This document shows, piece after piece, positions 1-8,368 of a DNA stretch of 64,000 nucleotides. The notes below the pieces were generated by a model. That model was given only the letters and a program-made list of their open reading frames with translations. It was not told the DNA's origin and made no database searches. Position numbers and translations under genes: made by a program. This DNA comes from Tundrisphaera lichenicola (lineage in GTDB: Bacteria; Planctomycetota; Planctomycetia; Isosphaerales; Isosphaeraceae): positions 2,790,001-2,854,000 of the forward strand of contig NZ_CP195106.1 in NCBI RefSeq assembly GCF_051175385.1, in the 5' to 3' direction. Position 1 is the stretch's first letter. Each line of letters starts with the position of its first letter.

Positions 1-343
1 CGTCGGGGACGAGGTGAACGTTCGCGATATAATAGCTATCGTCCGCCTCCAGTCCTCGATCCTTCGACCTTCGCCGGAAAGTCATCGATCGGGTACAGGT
101 CATCGGGATCTCAAGCTCTTCGGTGATCGCCTGGATCATCCGGCCCAGGAGATATCCGTAACGTTCGTGGACCGGTAATGGCGACATGAGCTCGACGGTC
201 CCCCGGTCGTAAGTCACGCGGATCGTACGCCGGTCTCCCACGAGCTTGAGTAGCGCTTCATAGCCATCCCAATCGACGAGGGGGATCAAGAACCGACGTT
301 CTCCGACTTGCGGCCAGGCTGAGGTCGGCATTGCGGTCGCCAT
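1..343 (-). CDS. Uma2-family putative endonuclease, 3' end cut by window edge
   Basis: Reading leftwards from an ATG at 343, an open frame of about 114 residues runs off the window. It carries the Uma2/DUF820 N-terminal pattern: VTYDRGTVELMSPLPVHERY, then a helix with GRMIQAITEELEIP, then RSMTFRRRS, then LEADDSYYIANV, which matches the EPDxxFYI strand holding the first acidic residues of this PD-(D/E)XK fold. A GGGGGA ribosome binding site lies 9 bases upstream. It starts only 17 bases after the Hsp70 gene on the same strand. Uma2 proteins are abundant in planctomycetes and cyanobacteria, and their biological role is unknown. The C-terminal ExK part is not visible. Confidence 0.8.
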   Translation of the reverse strand, partial: MATAMPTSAWPQVGERRFLIPLVDWDGYEALLKLVGDRRTIRVTYDRGTVELMSPLPVHERYGYLLGRMIQAITEELEIPMTCTRSMTFRRRSKDRGLEADDSYYIANVHLVPD

Positions 344-359
344 GTCGGATTTCCCCCGA

Positions 360-2030
360 TCAGGACACGTTCAGGAGCCGGAGGGCCGAGGATCGCTCGG
401 CCACGTCCTCGGCGTTCATGACGGCCTCGGTTTCGAAGTCGACGTCGATCGAGCCGCCGCCGGTGAGGTCGGTGGCCGTGACGTTCAATCGGCCGTCGCG
501 GTTGATGGCGAACCTGACGCGGATCGGGCTCCGGGCGGGCAGTCCGGGGGGGAGATTCAGGGTGGCGACCCCCACATCCTTGCAGTCGAGCGGCTCGGTG
601 CTATCGCGCTCTCCGGCCATGACCTTGATGTCGACGCCCTCCTGGTTGGCGGCGTCGGTCCCGAAGTCGGTGGCGTGCTCCATGGGGACCTCGCCGTTGC
701 GCGGGAGGAGGGTGACCACCAGGTCCTTGCCCGATTCGTCGCGGGCCACCACGCCCAGGCTCTTGGAGAGGACGTTGACGATCTGGGTATTGACCAGCTC
801 CCGGACCGGCCCGGTCAGGGTGTAGCCCAGCTCTCGCTCGATCTTGTCGAGCGCCTCGGCCACCTCTTCCGCCGAGACCGCCGCCAGGTCGAGCGCTCCG
901 CCGGCCCCTTCGGCCTCGGGGTTTTCCGGGGTGAGCCGATCGCGGACCTCGTCCTGGAGCGACTCCTTCAGGCCGTAGAGTGCGGCCCCCTTGGCCACGG
1001 CCTCGTCGGGATCATAGCTCTCGGGCTCGACCCCGAACTCGGCGACGATCCGGTCGCGGACCTGCGGCATCCGGGTGGCCCCGCCGACCAGAATGATCTT
1101 GTCGAACCGATCGGCCCCCTTGACCCGGGCATCTTCGAGCATCTCGCGGGTCAGTTCGACGGTCCGGTCGAGCAGGTGGCGGGTGATCGCCTCGAACTGG
1201 GTTCGTTCCAGCTCGACCCGGGCCTGCTTTCCGGCGTGGGTCACGCGGAAGGGGGCCTTGTCACGCTGGGTGAGGGTCTTCTTGCCGCGCTCGGCCTGGA
1301 GGAAGAGGTCGTTGAGGACCTCGGGGTCGTCCATCGGGTCGGATTCCTCGCCGGTCTGGGCGCGAAACTCCTCGGCCAGGTGCATCACGACCGCCTCGTC
1401 CCAGAGGGCCCCGCCCAAGCGGTGGTCCCCCCCGGTGCAGATCACGCGGATCAGCCGATCCTTGATCTCGATCATGGTGACGTCGAAGGTCCCGCCGCCC
1501 AGGTCGTAGACCAGGACGATCTGGTCCTCCCCCTGCTCCAGCCCGTAGGCCACTGAGGCGGCGGTCGGCTCGTTGAGGATCGCCCGGACGTTCAGGCCGG
1601 CCAGCCGGCCCGCGTTGGCGGTGGCCTCGCGCTCGTCGGTCCCGAAGTAGGCCGGGCAGGTGATCACGACGTCGGTGATCTTCTCGTCGCCGCCCAGGGC
1701 GACCTCGGCATCGCCGACGACCTTCCGGAGCACGAACGAGCTGATGTCCTCGGGGCTGTACGCCTGCCCCTCGTGCTCGAAGACGAAGTGAGGATCGCCC
1801 ATGTGCTGCTTGACCCGCGAGACGACCCGATGCGGCTCGACCTTCGCCGCCTCCTTGGCGGTGTTGCCCACGATCACGCTCTCGCCGTCGAACAGGACGA
1901 CCGAGGGGGTGATCCGCTCGCTCTCCTGGTTGGGAACGACCACGGGCTTGCCGTGCTCGTCGACGTAGGCGATGGCCGAGTAGGTCGTCCCGAGGTCGAT
2001 CCCATACACACGTTTCAGGCCGTCGCTCAC
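360..2030 (-). CDS. Hsp70/DnaK-family chaperone with shortened C-terminus
   Basis: ATP-dependent chaperone. Seen: phosphate-1 loop GIDLGTTYS right after the N-terminus, the connect segment NEPTAASVAYG, phosphate-2 YDLGGGTFDVT and the adenosine motif ILVGGATRMPQVR, followed by a beta-sandwich substrate domain ending in VRFAINRDGRLNVTATDL. The protein is about 556 residues against roughly 610-640 for DnaK and stops about 35 residues after the last beta strand, so most of the helical lid is missing. I chose GTG at 2030 because GGGAG lies 7 bases upstream and homology begins there; the frame is open up to 2186 but that would overlap the gene starting at 2481. It is a DnaK-like paralogue rather than a housekeeping dnaK, since no grpE or dnaJ is adjacent. 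Confidence 0.9.
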   Translation of the reverse strand: MSDGLKRVYGIDLGTTYSAIAYVDEHGKPVVVPNQESERITPSVVLFDGESVIVGNTAKEAAKVEPHRVVSRVKQHMGDPHFVFEHEGQAYSPEDISSFVLRKVVGDAEVALGGDEKITDVVITCPAYFGTDEREATANAGRLAGLNVRAILNEPTAASVAYGLEQGEDQIVLVYDLGGGTFDVTMIEIKDRLIRVICTGGDHRLGGALWDEAVVMHLAEEFRAQTGEESDPMDDPEVLNDLFLQAERGKKTLTQRDKAPFRVTHAGKQARVELERTQFEAITRHLLDRTVELTREMLEDARVKGADRFDKIILVGGATRMPQVRDRIVAEFGVEPESYDPDEAVAKGAALYGLKESLQDEVRDRLTPENPEAEGAGGALDLAAVSAEEVAEALDKIERELGYTLTGPVRELVNTQIVNVLSKSLGVVARDESGKDLVVTLLPRNGEVPMEHATDFGTDAANQEGVDIKVMAGERDSTEPLDCKDVGVATLNLPPGLPARSPIRVRFAINRDGRLNVTATDLTGGGSIDVDFETEAVMNAEDVAERSSALRLLNVS

Positions 2031-2103
2031 GACAAGGCTCCCGGTGGCTCGATGGAAACGACCGCCCTTCGAGGCGACTCGGAGGGTTTTCGCCAAAAGT
2101 TGG

Positions 2104-2481
2104 TCAATATTGTACCGAAATTTCCCGGGGAGGCTCAGGAGGATCCGGTTCGACCGGCAGCCAGGGGCGTCGAGCGGCCTCCCCATACTTCACGCTCAGC
2201 CGGACGTGCCAATCGTGCCTGGCCTGACGGAGCCGCCGTTGCTCGGGCGTCGGGGCCGGCGTGTCGAACCGGTAGAGCAAGTTACCTGCCGCATCGTAGA
2301 AGCGGATCTCGTTCTCTTCCTTGGGGGTCGTGTAGATCGATCGGGAGAAATGAAAGTCTCTCGCGACCTGGAAGCGGGCGCGTCGGCGGATCAACGTCGA
2401 CGCGACAGCCAGGATGACCGCCATGACCGCCACGATCAGCATCAGACGTCGGGTCGAAAGGCGGGGCGGGCGCATGTTCAT
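2104..2481 (-). CDS. small single-pass membrane protein, function unknown
   Basis: 125 residues. The N-terminus is basic and followed by one hydrophobic segment (LMLIVAVMAVILAVASTLI, about residues 13-31), then an RRRAR stop-transfer cluster and a soluble part with FYDAAGNLLYRFDTP and a proline-rich tail. The predicted topology is N-in with a soluble C-terminal domain. Two ATGs lie close together (2481 and 2475); GGAG sits 3 bases before the first and 9 before the second, so 2475 may be the true start. It lies just upstream of the Hsp70 gene on the same strand and may be co-transcribed. I do not recognise a family; planctomycete genomes carry many proteins of this shape. Confidence 0.6.
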   Translation of the reverse strand: MNMRPPRLSTRRLMLIVAVMAVILAVASTLIRRRARFQVARDFHFSRSIYTTPKEENEIRFYDAAGNLLYRFDTPAPTPEQRRLRQARHDWHVRLSVKYGEAARRPWLPVEPDPPEPPREISVQY

Positions 2482-2548
2482 CTACTCCGACATGGCCGAG
2501 CCCGCCACAACAGGACGAGCCCAACCGCCGCGACCCGATCGATAGGGC

Positions 2549-3100
2549 TCACTTCTTCTTCCAGACGCTCGCATATTTCTTGCGGTACTTCGGATCCTCT
2601 TCCGTCTCGATCAGTTCCAGCGCCTTCGAGCGGATCGCCTCATCCCCGACTTCCTCATGCAACTTCCGGAGGCCCTGGATGATATCAGAGCGGATCAGGG
2701 TCGAGTTCTTTTCCGCGATGCAATCTTCGAATCGACCGGCCAGGCCAGCGATCACCCGCTTTCGCTGCGCTTCTCCCGCGAGCCCGACCTTCCAGAGAGA
2801 CAAAAGGCAGTGACGCGCGGTGACGAATCGCTCGTCCCTCGTCAGGTCGAGGAGGGCGTCGAAGTCGCTCATCATTCTACCTTCGGGATCGCTCTTCGCC
2901 AGGTTGCAGAGGAGCTGCGCGGCGATCGCTCTCCGATGGTTGTCCCGGTCGCTCAAGCTGCCCCTCAGCTCATCCCAGGCCTCGTAGGCCCAGCCCACCT
3001 TCCCCTCGGTGGCCTCCATCAAGGAGCGGAAGGACTGGCCTTGCTCCTCCCTATTGTCGGAATGGATCTGAGCGAGGTGAGCCCGGATCATCGAGTCCAT
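2549..3100 (-). CDS. HEAT-repeat-like helical protein, function unknown
   Basis: 183 residues, predicted almost entirely helical. Paired helices such as HRRAIAAQLLCNLAKSDPEG, FVTARHCLLSLWKVG and LIRSDIIQGLRKLHEEVGD resemble HEAT or ARM repeats, and the C-terminus is lysine-rich (YRKKYASVWKKK). No signal peptide, so probably cytoplasmic. GGGAG lies 8 bases before the ATG, supporting the start. The gene heads the run 3100 to 1 on the minus strand. The repeat assignment is my inference from helix spacing; a protein-binding scaffold role would fit but is not shown. Confidence 0.65.
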   Translation of the reverse strand: MDSMIRAHLAQIHSDNREEQGQSFRSLMEATEGKVGWAYEAWDELRGSLSDRDNHRRAIAAQLLCNLAKSDPEGRMMSDFDALLDLTRDERFVTARHCLLSLWKVGLAGEAQRKRVIAGLAGRFEDCIAEKNSTLIRSDIIQGLRKLHEEVGDEAIRSKALELIETEEDPKYRKKYASVWKKK

Positions 3101-3375
3101 CGGTCGATCTCCCGAATCCCTGGCGGTCCGGGAGCCGACCCGTACTCACCTTATACCTGAATCGCTCGCACCGGGCGGTCACTTGAGCGTTCCTGGCGAC
3201 TCGGAGATCGGGAAGGGCCATCGAACCAACCGAGAGAGTGCGAAGCGGTGTGACGATCCGGGAGAAATCGAAGGATAGCGAGAGGGCGACTCTTCTCGGA
3301 TGGGTGGGATCACGGGCGTCCCGAGCGATGATCACGGACCGAGATCCGAGATACCACCCATGCCAGATCGCCATA

Positions 3376-4263
3376 CTAGGAAACGACTTGGGGGGCAACA
3401 CCCGACTCGGGCCGGGCGGCAGGCCCGGGCCGATGCTGGAGTTCGGACCCGACCTGAATCGACTCGTACGACGACGACGGCATGCCGCTCGGTTGGTAGG
3501 ACATCACCGCCTCGATGGCGTCATCGATTTCGTCCCGCTGCCAGCATTCCCGGGCATGTTCCCGCGCGCGGACCAGCTGATTGACCAGCTGGCCGAGGCT
3601 CTGACAACCCGTCTCGCCTTCGCCCCGGATGTCCGGAAAATCGCGATGATAGGCATGCCGGATCGGGATACCTTCGTCCGTGAGCGACTCTCCGACGACG
3701 ATGACGTTGCTCATCCGAAGCGAGTGACTCTCGGCCGGGGGCTCGTGCAGGTCCGTCGGCTCGGCCTGATCGCCGGCACCTGGATCGATCTTCCTGACGT
3801 CGATCGGGCGGGTCGGCTCGATGGAAAGCGCGTCCTCCACGGCACCGTCGCGGCCAATCGCGGCCCTCACGGTCGCCATGATGAGTTCCTTATCCCCCAC
3901 CGAGGAGACCACCCCCTTCAGGCGGACCTTGCAATCTCGGACGATGATTTTCACGCGACCAGCCGGGAGGCCGATCAATTCGCCGAGCGAATCCACGGCC
4001 GACATGGCGAGATCGGCCTCGTGGGGGATCCATCGGCCTGGCCGGACCTTCAACTCGTCGATCACGGCCCGGACTCCGTCAACCCGCAAGGCGGCCTCCT
4101 CGGCCGATTGTCGCTGGGTGGCACCGAGCACGTGCCCACTCAGGAAGGCGAGGCCGTGATCGACCGCGATCCCAATCGCGTGAGAATCGACCCCGTGCTC
4201 CCTCGACAGTTGCTCGCGAATCTCGATCTGAAGCTGTTTGTTGTCCTTCTGGTCGTCGGCCAT
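3376..4263 (-). CDS. two-BON-domain protein
   Basis: 295 residues. Two consecutive BON-like (OsmY/nodulation) domains are visible, about residues 8-75 (ending VRAVIDELKVRP) and 85-150 (KIIVRDCKVRLKGVVSSVGD). Each has the typical strand pattern with a conserved glycine in LSGHV and LKGVV. The second half is unlike any family I know and the C-terminus is proline-rich. BON domains are thought to bind phospholipids or membrane proteins, usually in the periplasm, but there is no signal peptide here, so location is open. GGAGG lies 8 bases before the ATG. It is followed upstream by csrA and another BON gene on the same strand, suggesting a stress or envelope-linked unit. Confidence 0.75.
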   Translation of the reverse strand: MADDQKDNKQLQIEIREQLSREHGVDSHAIGIAVDHGLAFLSGHVLGATQRQSAEEAALRVDGVRAVIDELKVRPGRWIPHEADLAMSAVDSLGELIGLPAGRVKIIVRDCKVRLKGVVSSVGDKELIMATVRAAIGRDGAVEDALSIEPTRPIDVRKIDPGAGDQAEPTDLHEPPAESHSLRMSNVIVVGESLTDEGIPIRHAYHRDFPDIRGEGETGCQSLGQLVNQLVRAREHARECWQRDEIDDAIEAVMSYQPSGMPSSSYESIQVGSELQHRPGPAARPESGVAPQVVS

Positions 4264-4374
4264 GGGTCGCGCCTCCAGGGCGAAGAGTCATCGCCGATCC
4301 ATCCTCGGGAGCGATCTCACGCCTTGCCTCCGCAAGATCGATCTCGATGCGCCCCGAAGGAAGGATCGACGGGC

Positions 4375-4584
4375 TCAGCTCGCCCGACCTTTATGGCGAA
4401 TGTCGCGCTCGGGGGTCGTCAAATCGTCGGTCCCCCCGGGGCAGAGTTCCTCGCGATAGATCGCGACCTCTTTCGGGGCCTCGATCCCAATCCGGACGCA
4501 TCGCCCTGTCACACTAGCGACAGTGATGCGAATATTGCCACCGATGACGATCGACTCGTTCAATTTCCGGCTCAGGACCAGCAT
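4375..4584 (-). CDS. csrA: CsrA translational regulator
   Basis: 69-residue RNA-binding protein. It begins MLVLSRKLNESIVIGGNIRI, the diagnostic CsrA N-terminus, and continues with VRIGIEAPKEVAIYREEL, the second half of the RNA-binding face. CsrA dimers bind GGA motifs near ribosome binding sites and repress or stabilise mRNAs; in many bacteria they control motility, carbon storage and biofilm. The Shine-Dalgarno here is unusually strong (GAGGAGGG, 5 bases before ATG) and contains overlapping GGA motifs, so autoregulation is plausible. The final 12 residues are basic and not conserved. It lies between two BON-domain genes on the same strand. Confidence 0.95.
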   Translation of the reverse strand: MLVLSRKLNESIVIGGNIRITVASVTGRCVRIGIEAPKEVAIYREELCPGGTDDLTTPERDIRHKGRAS

Positions 4585-4649
4585 CTAATCCCTCCTCGTT
4601 GTGTAATTGCACTAGTGATGCCAGGATCCGGGGATCGACTCGTCCTGTG

Positions 4650-4961
4650 CTAGTTCGGTCCGACGAAGCCTGGATGATCCGCGACGGACTTGTGAGCCAC
4701 GACCTCGATCCGGTTCTCGACCCTCACGATGCCCTCCATCTCGATGGCGACCGTCTGGGCGAGCTGCTTGAGGTAGTGAGTCCGAAGTCGTCCGTCGAGA
4801 AACGCCACGCCGTCGTGGACATGACAGGAGATATCGCGAAGCACCGGATATCCACTATTTCCGAGACGGCCCCGAAGTTGTCGGGCCAGCATCGAGGATC
4901 GAGACAGTCCTCCGGTGATCGCTTCGGTCTTGGTCTTCGTCGCTTCGTGGGTCACGATCAC
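4650..4961 (-). CDS. single BON-domain protein
   Basis: 103 residues from GTG at 4961, chosen because GGAGG sits 6 bases upstream; the frame is open further but the extension is cysteine- and arginine-rich low-complexity coding unlike the gene. The BON domain covers about residues 28-95, with the conserved CHVHDGVAFLDGRL strand-turn and VENRIEVVA near the end. No signal peptide is seen. The domain would act in membrane or protein binding; the exact role is unknown. The gene has a long leader with a candidate promoter and a terminator-like hairpin (see separate entries), and runs towards csrA and the larger BON gene. Confidence 0.7.
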   Translation of the reverse strand: MIVTHEATKTKTEAITGGLSRSSMLARQLRGRLGNSGYPVLRDISCHVHDGVAFLDGRLRTHYLKQLAQTVAIEMEGIVRVENRIEVVAHKSVADHPGFVGPN

Positions 4962-5004
4962 GTGGCCACCTCCAGGTCGAGAGGCGAAATTCGCCACCAA
5001 GCCT

Positions 5005-5019
5005 CGGATGCGGCATCCG
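5005..5019. repeat. short perfect palindrome in BON-gene leader
   Basis: CGGATGC at 5005-5011 and GCATCCG at 5013-5019 are perfect inverted repeats separated by one base. It lies in the leader of the minus-strand BON gene. It could be an operator half-site pair; a hairpin with a 1-base loop would have to open. No protein is assigned to it. Confidence 0.35.
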
Positions 5020-5093
5020 TTACCGCAGTTCGATCGAACCCGGGTCAAGGGACCATTCGGCGGACTGGTCGCGGGGCAAGAGAGACAGGGCGC

Positions 5094-5135
5094 ATAAAAC
5101 AAGCCCCGTCCACGCGAAGAATCGCACGGCGGGGC
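5094..5135 (-). terminator. terminator-like hairpin inside the BON-gene leader (candidate attenuator)
   Basis: On the minus strand, GCCCCG (5135-5130) pairs with CGGGGC (5108-5103). Inside it CC pairs with GG, two G-U wobbles continue the helix, and GCGA pairs with TCGC around a TTCT loop. The hairpin is followed directly by TTGTTTTAT. This is the only U-tailed hairpin I found in the window. No minus-strand gene lies upstream of it, so it would terminate a leader transcript before the BON gene starts at 4961. Confidence 0.5.
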
Positions 5136-5170
5136 CACCCTGGCTAGCACCGATCACCCATCATGAGTAA

Positions 5171-5209
5171 ACGATGTTTCCATCGTACACACATAACGGC
5201 CCATGTCAA
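5171..5209 (-). promoter_or_regulatory. candidate sigma-70 promoter with overlapping inverted repeat
   Basis: On the minus strand TTGACA (5209-5204) is followed after 16 bases by TACGAT (5187-5182), a 6/6 and 4/6 match to the consensus. The -10 overlaps an inverted repeat, ACGATG at 5171-5176 and CATCGT at 5181-5186, that could be an operator. It would start a leader of about 200 bases ahead of the BON gene at 4961 and place the U-tailed hairpin inside that leader. Confidence 0.35.
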
Positions 5210-5439
5210 GGAGTCCGATCCCGCAACCGGACGACCGCGATTCGACAAATATCATCCTCCGTTCCAAGAATCGGTCGGGTTCGGAAGAGCTTCCCTTGCG
5301 AACGGCGTTCGGACATGCTCAGATCACGGGCGGGTCGATGAAAGAGCGAGATGCCCGACTCCACGACGAACACCCTCGCATCCAGTCATTTCTTCTCGAC
5401 TGATTCGCCCAGCGTCCGGGACCGTCTGGAGCGTGGAGG

Positions 5440-6618
5440 ATGCCCGAGGATCGTCGCTTCGAACGATACCGATTCTTGCAGTCATACGTCGGTTGGACCT
5501 CCGAGGACGAACGGCGGATTCGCCACGTGGCCCGCCTCCTGGGCCCTCACCTTCCCTCGCAGATCGACGAATTTTACGCCGAGATCGAAAAACATCCCGA
5601 GGTCCGGTCGGTCATCACCGGCGGTCCAGAGCAGATTGGCCGGCTCAAGGCCTCGCTACTCGGGTGGCTGAATGAACTGCTCTCGGGCTGCTACAACGAG
5701 CCCTACGTCGATCGCCGGTGGAGAGTCGGATTGAGGCACGTAGAGATCGGGCTCAATCAGATTTACACGAACGCCGCCCTTTCCAGGCTCCGCGTCGGGT
5801 TGCTCCGCGCCCTCGGCGACGAATGGAGCGAGGGCGCTCCCGAATTGATGGAAATGTCGCTCTCCTTGACGAAACTCCTGGATCTCGACCTGGCCATTAT
5901 CGAGGATGCGTACCAGTACGAAGCGTCGGCTCGCTTGAAACGGACCGAGCGGCTGGCGACGATGGGGCAGGTCGCCGGGAGCGTGGCCCATGAGGTCCGC
6001 AACCCGCTCAACGTCGTGAAGACCTCGGTGTACTTCCTGCTCAATGCCCAGGACCCGTCCCCCGAAAAGATCTCCGAGCATCTCCGGAGGATCGACCGGC
6101 ATGTGGCCCTGGCCGACAGCGTGATCACGACCCTCACAAGCTTCGCCCGGATGCCGATGCCCAGGATCCTGCCCGTTTCGGCCGAAAGATGCCTATCCGA
6201 GGCGTTGGAGCTCAACGAAATCGGGTCGGGAGTCCGGGTCGAGATCGATTTCCCGCCGAATCTCCCCCTGGTCCTGGCCGATGTCAACCAGTTGCGGATC
6301 GTCTTCGGGAACTTGATCCGCAATGCCAACGACGCGATGGCCCACGGGGGACGACTCTCGATCGAGGGGAGACTGATCGGGGACGAGGTCGCCGTCGAGA
6401 TCGCCGACTCGGGAACCGGGATATCGGCCGAGATCCTCGCCCGGATCATGGAGCCCCTCTATACCACCAAAGCCCGAGGACTCGGCCTGGGCCTCGCCAT
6501 CGTCCGCGCGATCCTGGATCAGGTCGAGGGACATCTCAACGTCGTCAGCGAACCAGGCCTGGGTAGTCGCTTCACGGTCCGGTTGAAGGCCGCCCCGAGC
6601 GAGAAGGGGGCGAAATGA
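5440..6618 (+). CDS. globin-coupled sensor histidine kinase
   Basis: 392 residues, no membrane segment, so a soluble cytoplasmic sensor. Residues about 12-155 match the protoglobin/globin-coupled sensor fold: YVGWTSEDERRI, DEFYAEIEKHPE, then VGLRHVEIGLNQIY, where His100 is the expected proximal haem ligand. This is followed by a HisKA helix with phospho-acceptor His184 in AHEVRNPLN, and a HATPase domain with N box (NLIRNANDAM), G1 (IADSGTGIS) and G2 (GLGLGLAIV). Such proteins sense O2, NO or CO through haem. There is no receiver in this protein, so phosphate should go to the downstream REC proteins. The only in-frame ATG is preceded immediately by GGAGG with no spacing, which is odd; a downstream TTG is an alternative. 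Confidence 0.88.
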   Translation: MPEDRRFERYRFLQSYVGWTSEDERRIRHVARLLGPHLPSQIDEFYAEIEKHPEVRSVITGGPEQIGRLKASLLGWLNELLSGCYNEPYVDRRWRVGLRHVEIGLNQIYTNAALSRLRVGLLRALGDEWSEGAPELMEMSLSLTKLLDLDLAIIEDAYQYEASARLKRTERLATMGQVAGSVAHEVRNPLNVVKTSVYFLLNAQDPSPEKISEHLRRIDRHVALADSVITTLTSFARMPMPRILPVSAERCLSEALELNEIGSGVRVEIDFPPNLPLVLADVNQLRIVFGNLIRNANDAMAHGGRLSIEGRLIGDEVAVEIADSGTGISAEILARIMEPLYTTKARGLGLGLAIVRAILDQVEGHLNVVSEPGLGSRFTVRLKAAPSEKGAK

Positions 6619-6881
6619 TGAGTCGGGCCAGGACTACGATCCGGCGATGGGGCCGTTGCTCCATGATCCCGATCGTCCGAAATACCAGGCCGGAAGACCG
6701 CCCCGGACCGATGCCCATCGATCCGGCAACGAAGGCCGATCCAATCGCTCGGATTCCGGCCAAGAGGGGGATAGGTGCCTACAAAGGTCACCTCGATGCG
6801 GCAAGCCAGCGGGACTTGCTCGAACGACCGACCTGGGTTCGGCCGGCTCCACCTGCGAGGAGTCGGCGATGGACAACATGA
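6615..6881 (+). CDS. possible small coupled ORF between kinase genes
   Basis: 88 codons starting ATGATG that overlaps the stop of the globin kinase (TGATG) and ends just inside the next gene. The product is arginine- and proline-rich with no recognisable domain, and codon third positions are less GC-biased than the flanking genes. The overlap would allow translational coupling. It may equally be non-coding spacer of about 250 bases; I see no other feature in that spacer. Confidence 0.25.
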   Translation: MMSRARTTIRRWGRCSMIPIVRNTRPEDRPGPMPIDPATKADPIARIPAKRGIGAYKGHLDAASQRDLLERPTWVRPAPPARSRRWTT

Positions 6882-8368
6882 ATTATCTCGACATACTCGT
6901 GGTCGAAGACGATGCCGACGCCAGGGCGAACTTGCACGACATTCTCGAGATGGACGGCCACAGGGTTGTCTCCTTCGGCACCGCCGACGAGGCGCTGAGG
7001 CATCGCGATCTGGGGCGATTTGGGGCGATCATCCTCGACCGGAAGCTCCCGGACACGACGGCCGACGAAGTCCTGCCGGCGATCCGTCAGGCGGCGCCGG
7101 AAGCCTCGGTCATCATCGTCACCGGCTATGCGGACCTTCATGGTGCCATCGCGGCCCTCCGCCAAGGGGCATCCGACTATATCCTCAAGCCACTCAACCC
7201 CGACGCCCTCCGCGCCAACCTGGTTCGGATTGCGGAACATCGACGCCTGGCCCGGGCCAAGGAAAGGAGCGAGGCCGCCTTCCGCCAGCTCGTCGAGGCC
7301 GCCGAATGCCTGATCGTGATCGTTCGACCCGATCGCTCGATCCTCTACTTCAACCCGTTCGCCGCGCGGGTCACCGGCTACTCTGTCGAGGAGGTCCTCG
7401 CCAAGCCCGACAACGCGAGCTTATTCTCCGAAAGCGTCCGCAAGTCGATCGGCGAGCTGGTCGACCGGATGCTCGTCGGTGAACGGGCCGGCGGGCACGC
7501 GGAGCAGGTCACCCGCCGGAGCGGTGAATGTCGATGGATCGTCTGGAACGCCCGAAGGCTCGACGACTTCGAAGACGGGGAGGCGATTCTCGGCGTGGGG
7601 CAGGACATCACCGAATTGAAACGCGCCCAGGATCGGGCGCTCCAGTCGGAACGGCTGGCCGCGATCGGGCAGGTGGTCGCCGGACTGGCCCACGAGAGCC
7701 GCAATGCCCTCCAGCGCAGTCAAGCGTGCCTGGAGATGCTGGCCCTGGCCGACGGCGATCGGCCGAAGTCGCTCGACCTGATCGCACGGATCGGACGTGC
7801 CCAGGATGACCTCCACCATCTCTTCGAAGATGTCCGCGACTACGCGGCCCCGATCCGGGTGGATCGACGACCGATCCGACTTCACGAGGTCTGGCGAGAG
7901 GCCTGGGCCGACCTGAAACGCCTCCAGGAGGGTCGAACCGTCATGTTCCGCGAGGCCTGCGATTCCGACGATTTGACCTGCTTTGGCGATCCATTCCGTC
8001 TCGGCCAGGTGTTCCGTAACCTCTTCGACAACTCGCTCGCCGCTTGCCCCGACCCGGTCGAAATCCTGGTCCGATGCGATTCGACCGAGATCGAAGGGAG
8101 GCCGGCCCTCCGGATCTCGGTGCTCGACAATGGGCCGGGGCTCGATGCCGATCAGTCGTCGAATCTCTTCGATCCGTTCTACACGACCAAGGTCAAGGGA
8201 ACGGGGCTAGGCCTGGCCATCTCCCGCCGGATCATCGATGCCCACGGCGGACTGATCCAGGCGGGCGATCCCGGGCGAGCGGGCGCCGAGATCATCATCA
8301 TCATCCCGAAGGAGGGTCCATGTCACGCCAATTCCGAATCGTCGTCGCCGACGACGAACCCGACATGA
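6869..8368 (+). CDS. hybrid REC-PAS-histidine kinase
   Basis: 499 residues. Receiver domain about 7-125 with acidic pocket VVEDDAD, phospho-acceptor Asp57 (ILDRKLPD) and Lys107 (LKPLNP). PAS domain about 135-250 (FRQLVEAAECLIVIV, YFNPFAARVTGYSVEEVL, ending VGQDITELKRAQ). HisKA with His275 in LAHESRNALQ, then a HATPase domain (NLFDNSLAAC, VLDNGPGLD, KGTGLGLAISRRI). The start ATG at 6869 has GAGGAG 6 bases upstream. Its 3' end overlaps the next gene by 49 bases. It could receive phosphate from the globin kinase and pass a second signal on to the ANTAR regulator. Confidence 0.9.
   Translation: MDNMNYLDILVVEDDADARANLHDILEMDGHRVVSFGTADEALRHRDLGRFGAIILDRKLPDTTADEVLPAIRQAAPEASVIIVTGYADLHGAIAALRQGASDYILKPLNPDALRANLVRIAEHRRLARAKERSEAAFRQLVEAAECLIVIVRPDRSILYFNPFAARVTGYSVEEVLAKPDNASLFSESVRKSIGELVDRMLVGERAGGHAEQVTRRSGECRWIVWNARRLDDFEDGEAILGVGQDITELKRAQDRALQSERLAAIGQVVAGLAHESRNALQRSQACLEMLALADGDRPKSLDLIARIGRAQDDLHHLFEDVRDYAAPIRVDRRPIRLHEVWREAWADLKRLQEGRTVMFREACDSDDLTCFGDPFRLGQVFRNLFDNSLAACPDPVEILVRCDSTEIEGRPALRISVLDNGPGLDADQSSNLFDPFYTTKVKGTGLGLAISRRIIDAHGGLIQAGDPGRAGAEIIIIIPKEGPCHANSESSSPTTNPT

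Noticed and set aside
342..1556. Plus-strand open frame of about 400 codons opposite the Hsp70 gene
   Set aside because: Antisense shadow of a GC-rich gene, with no signal, domain or credible start.
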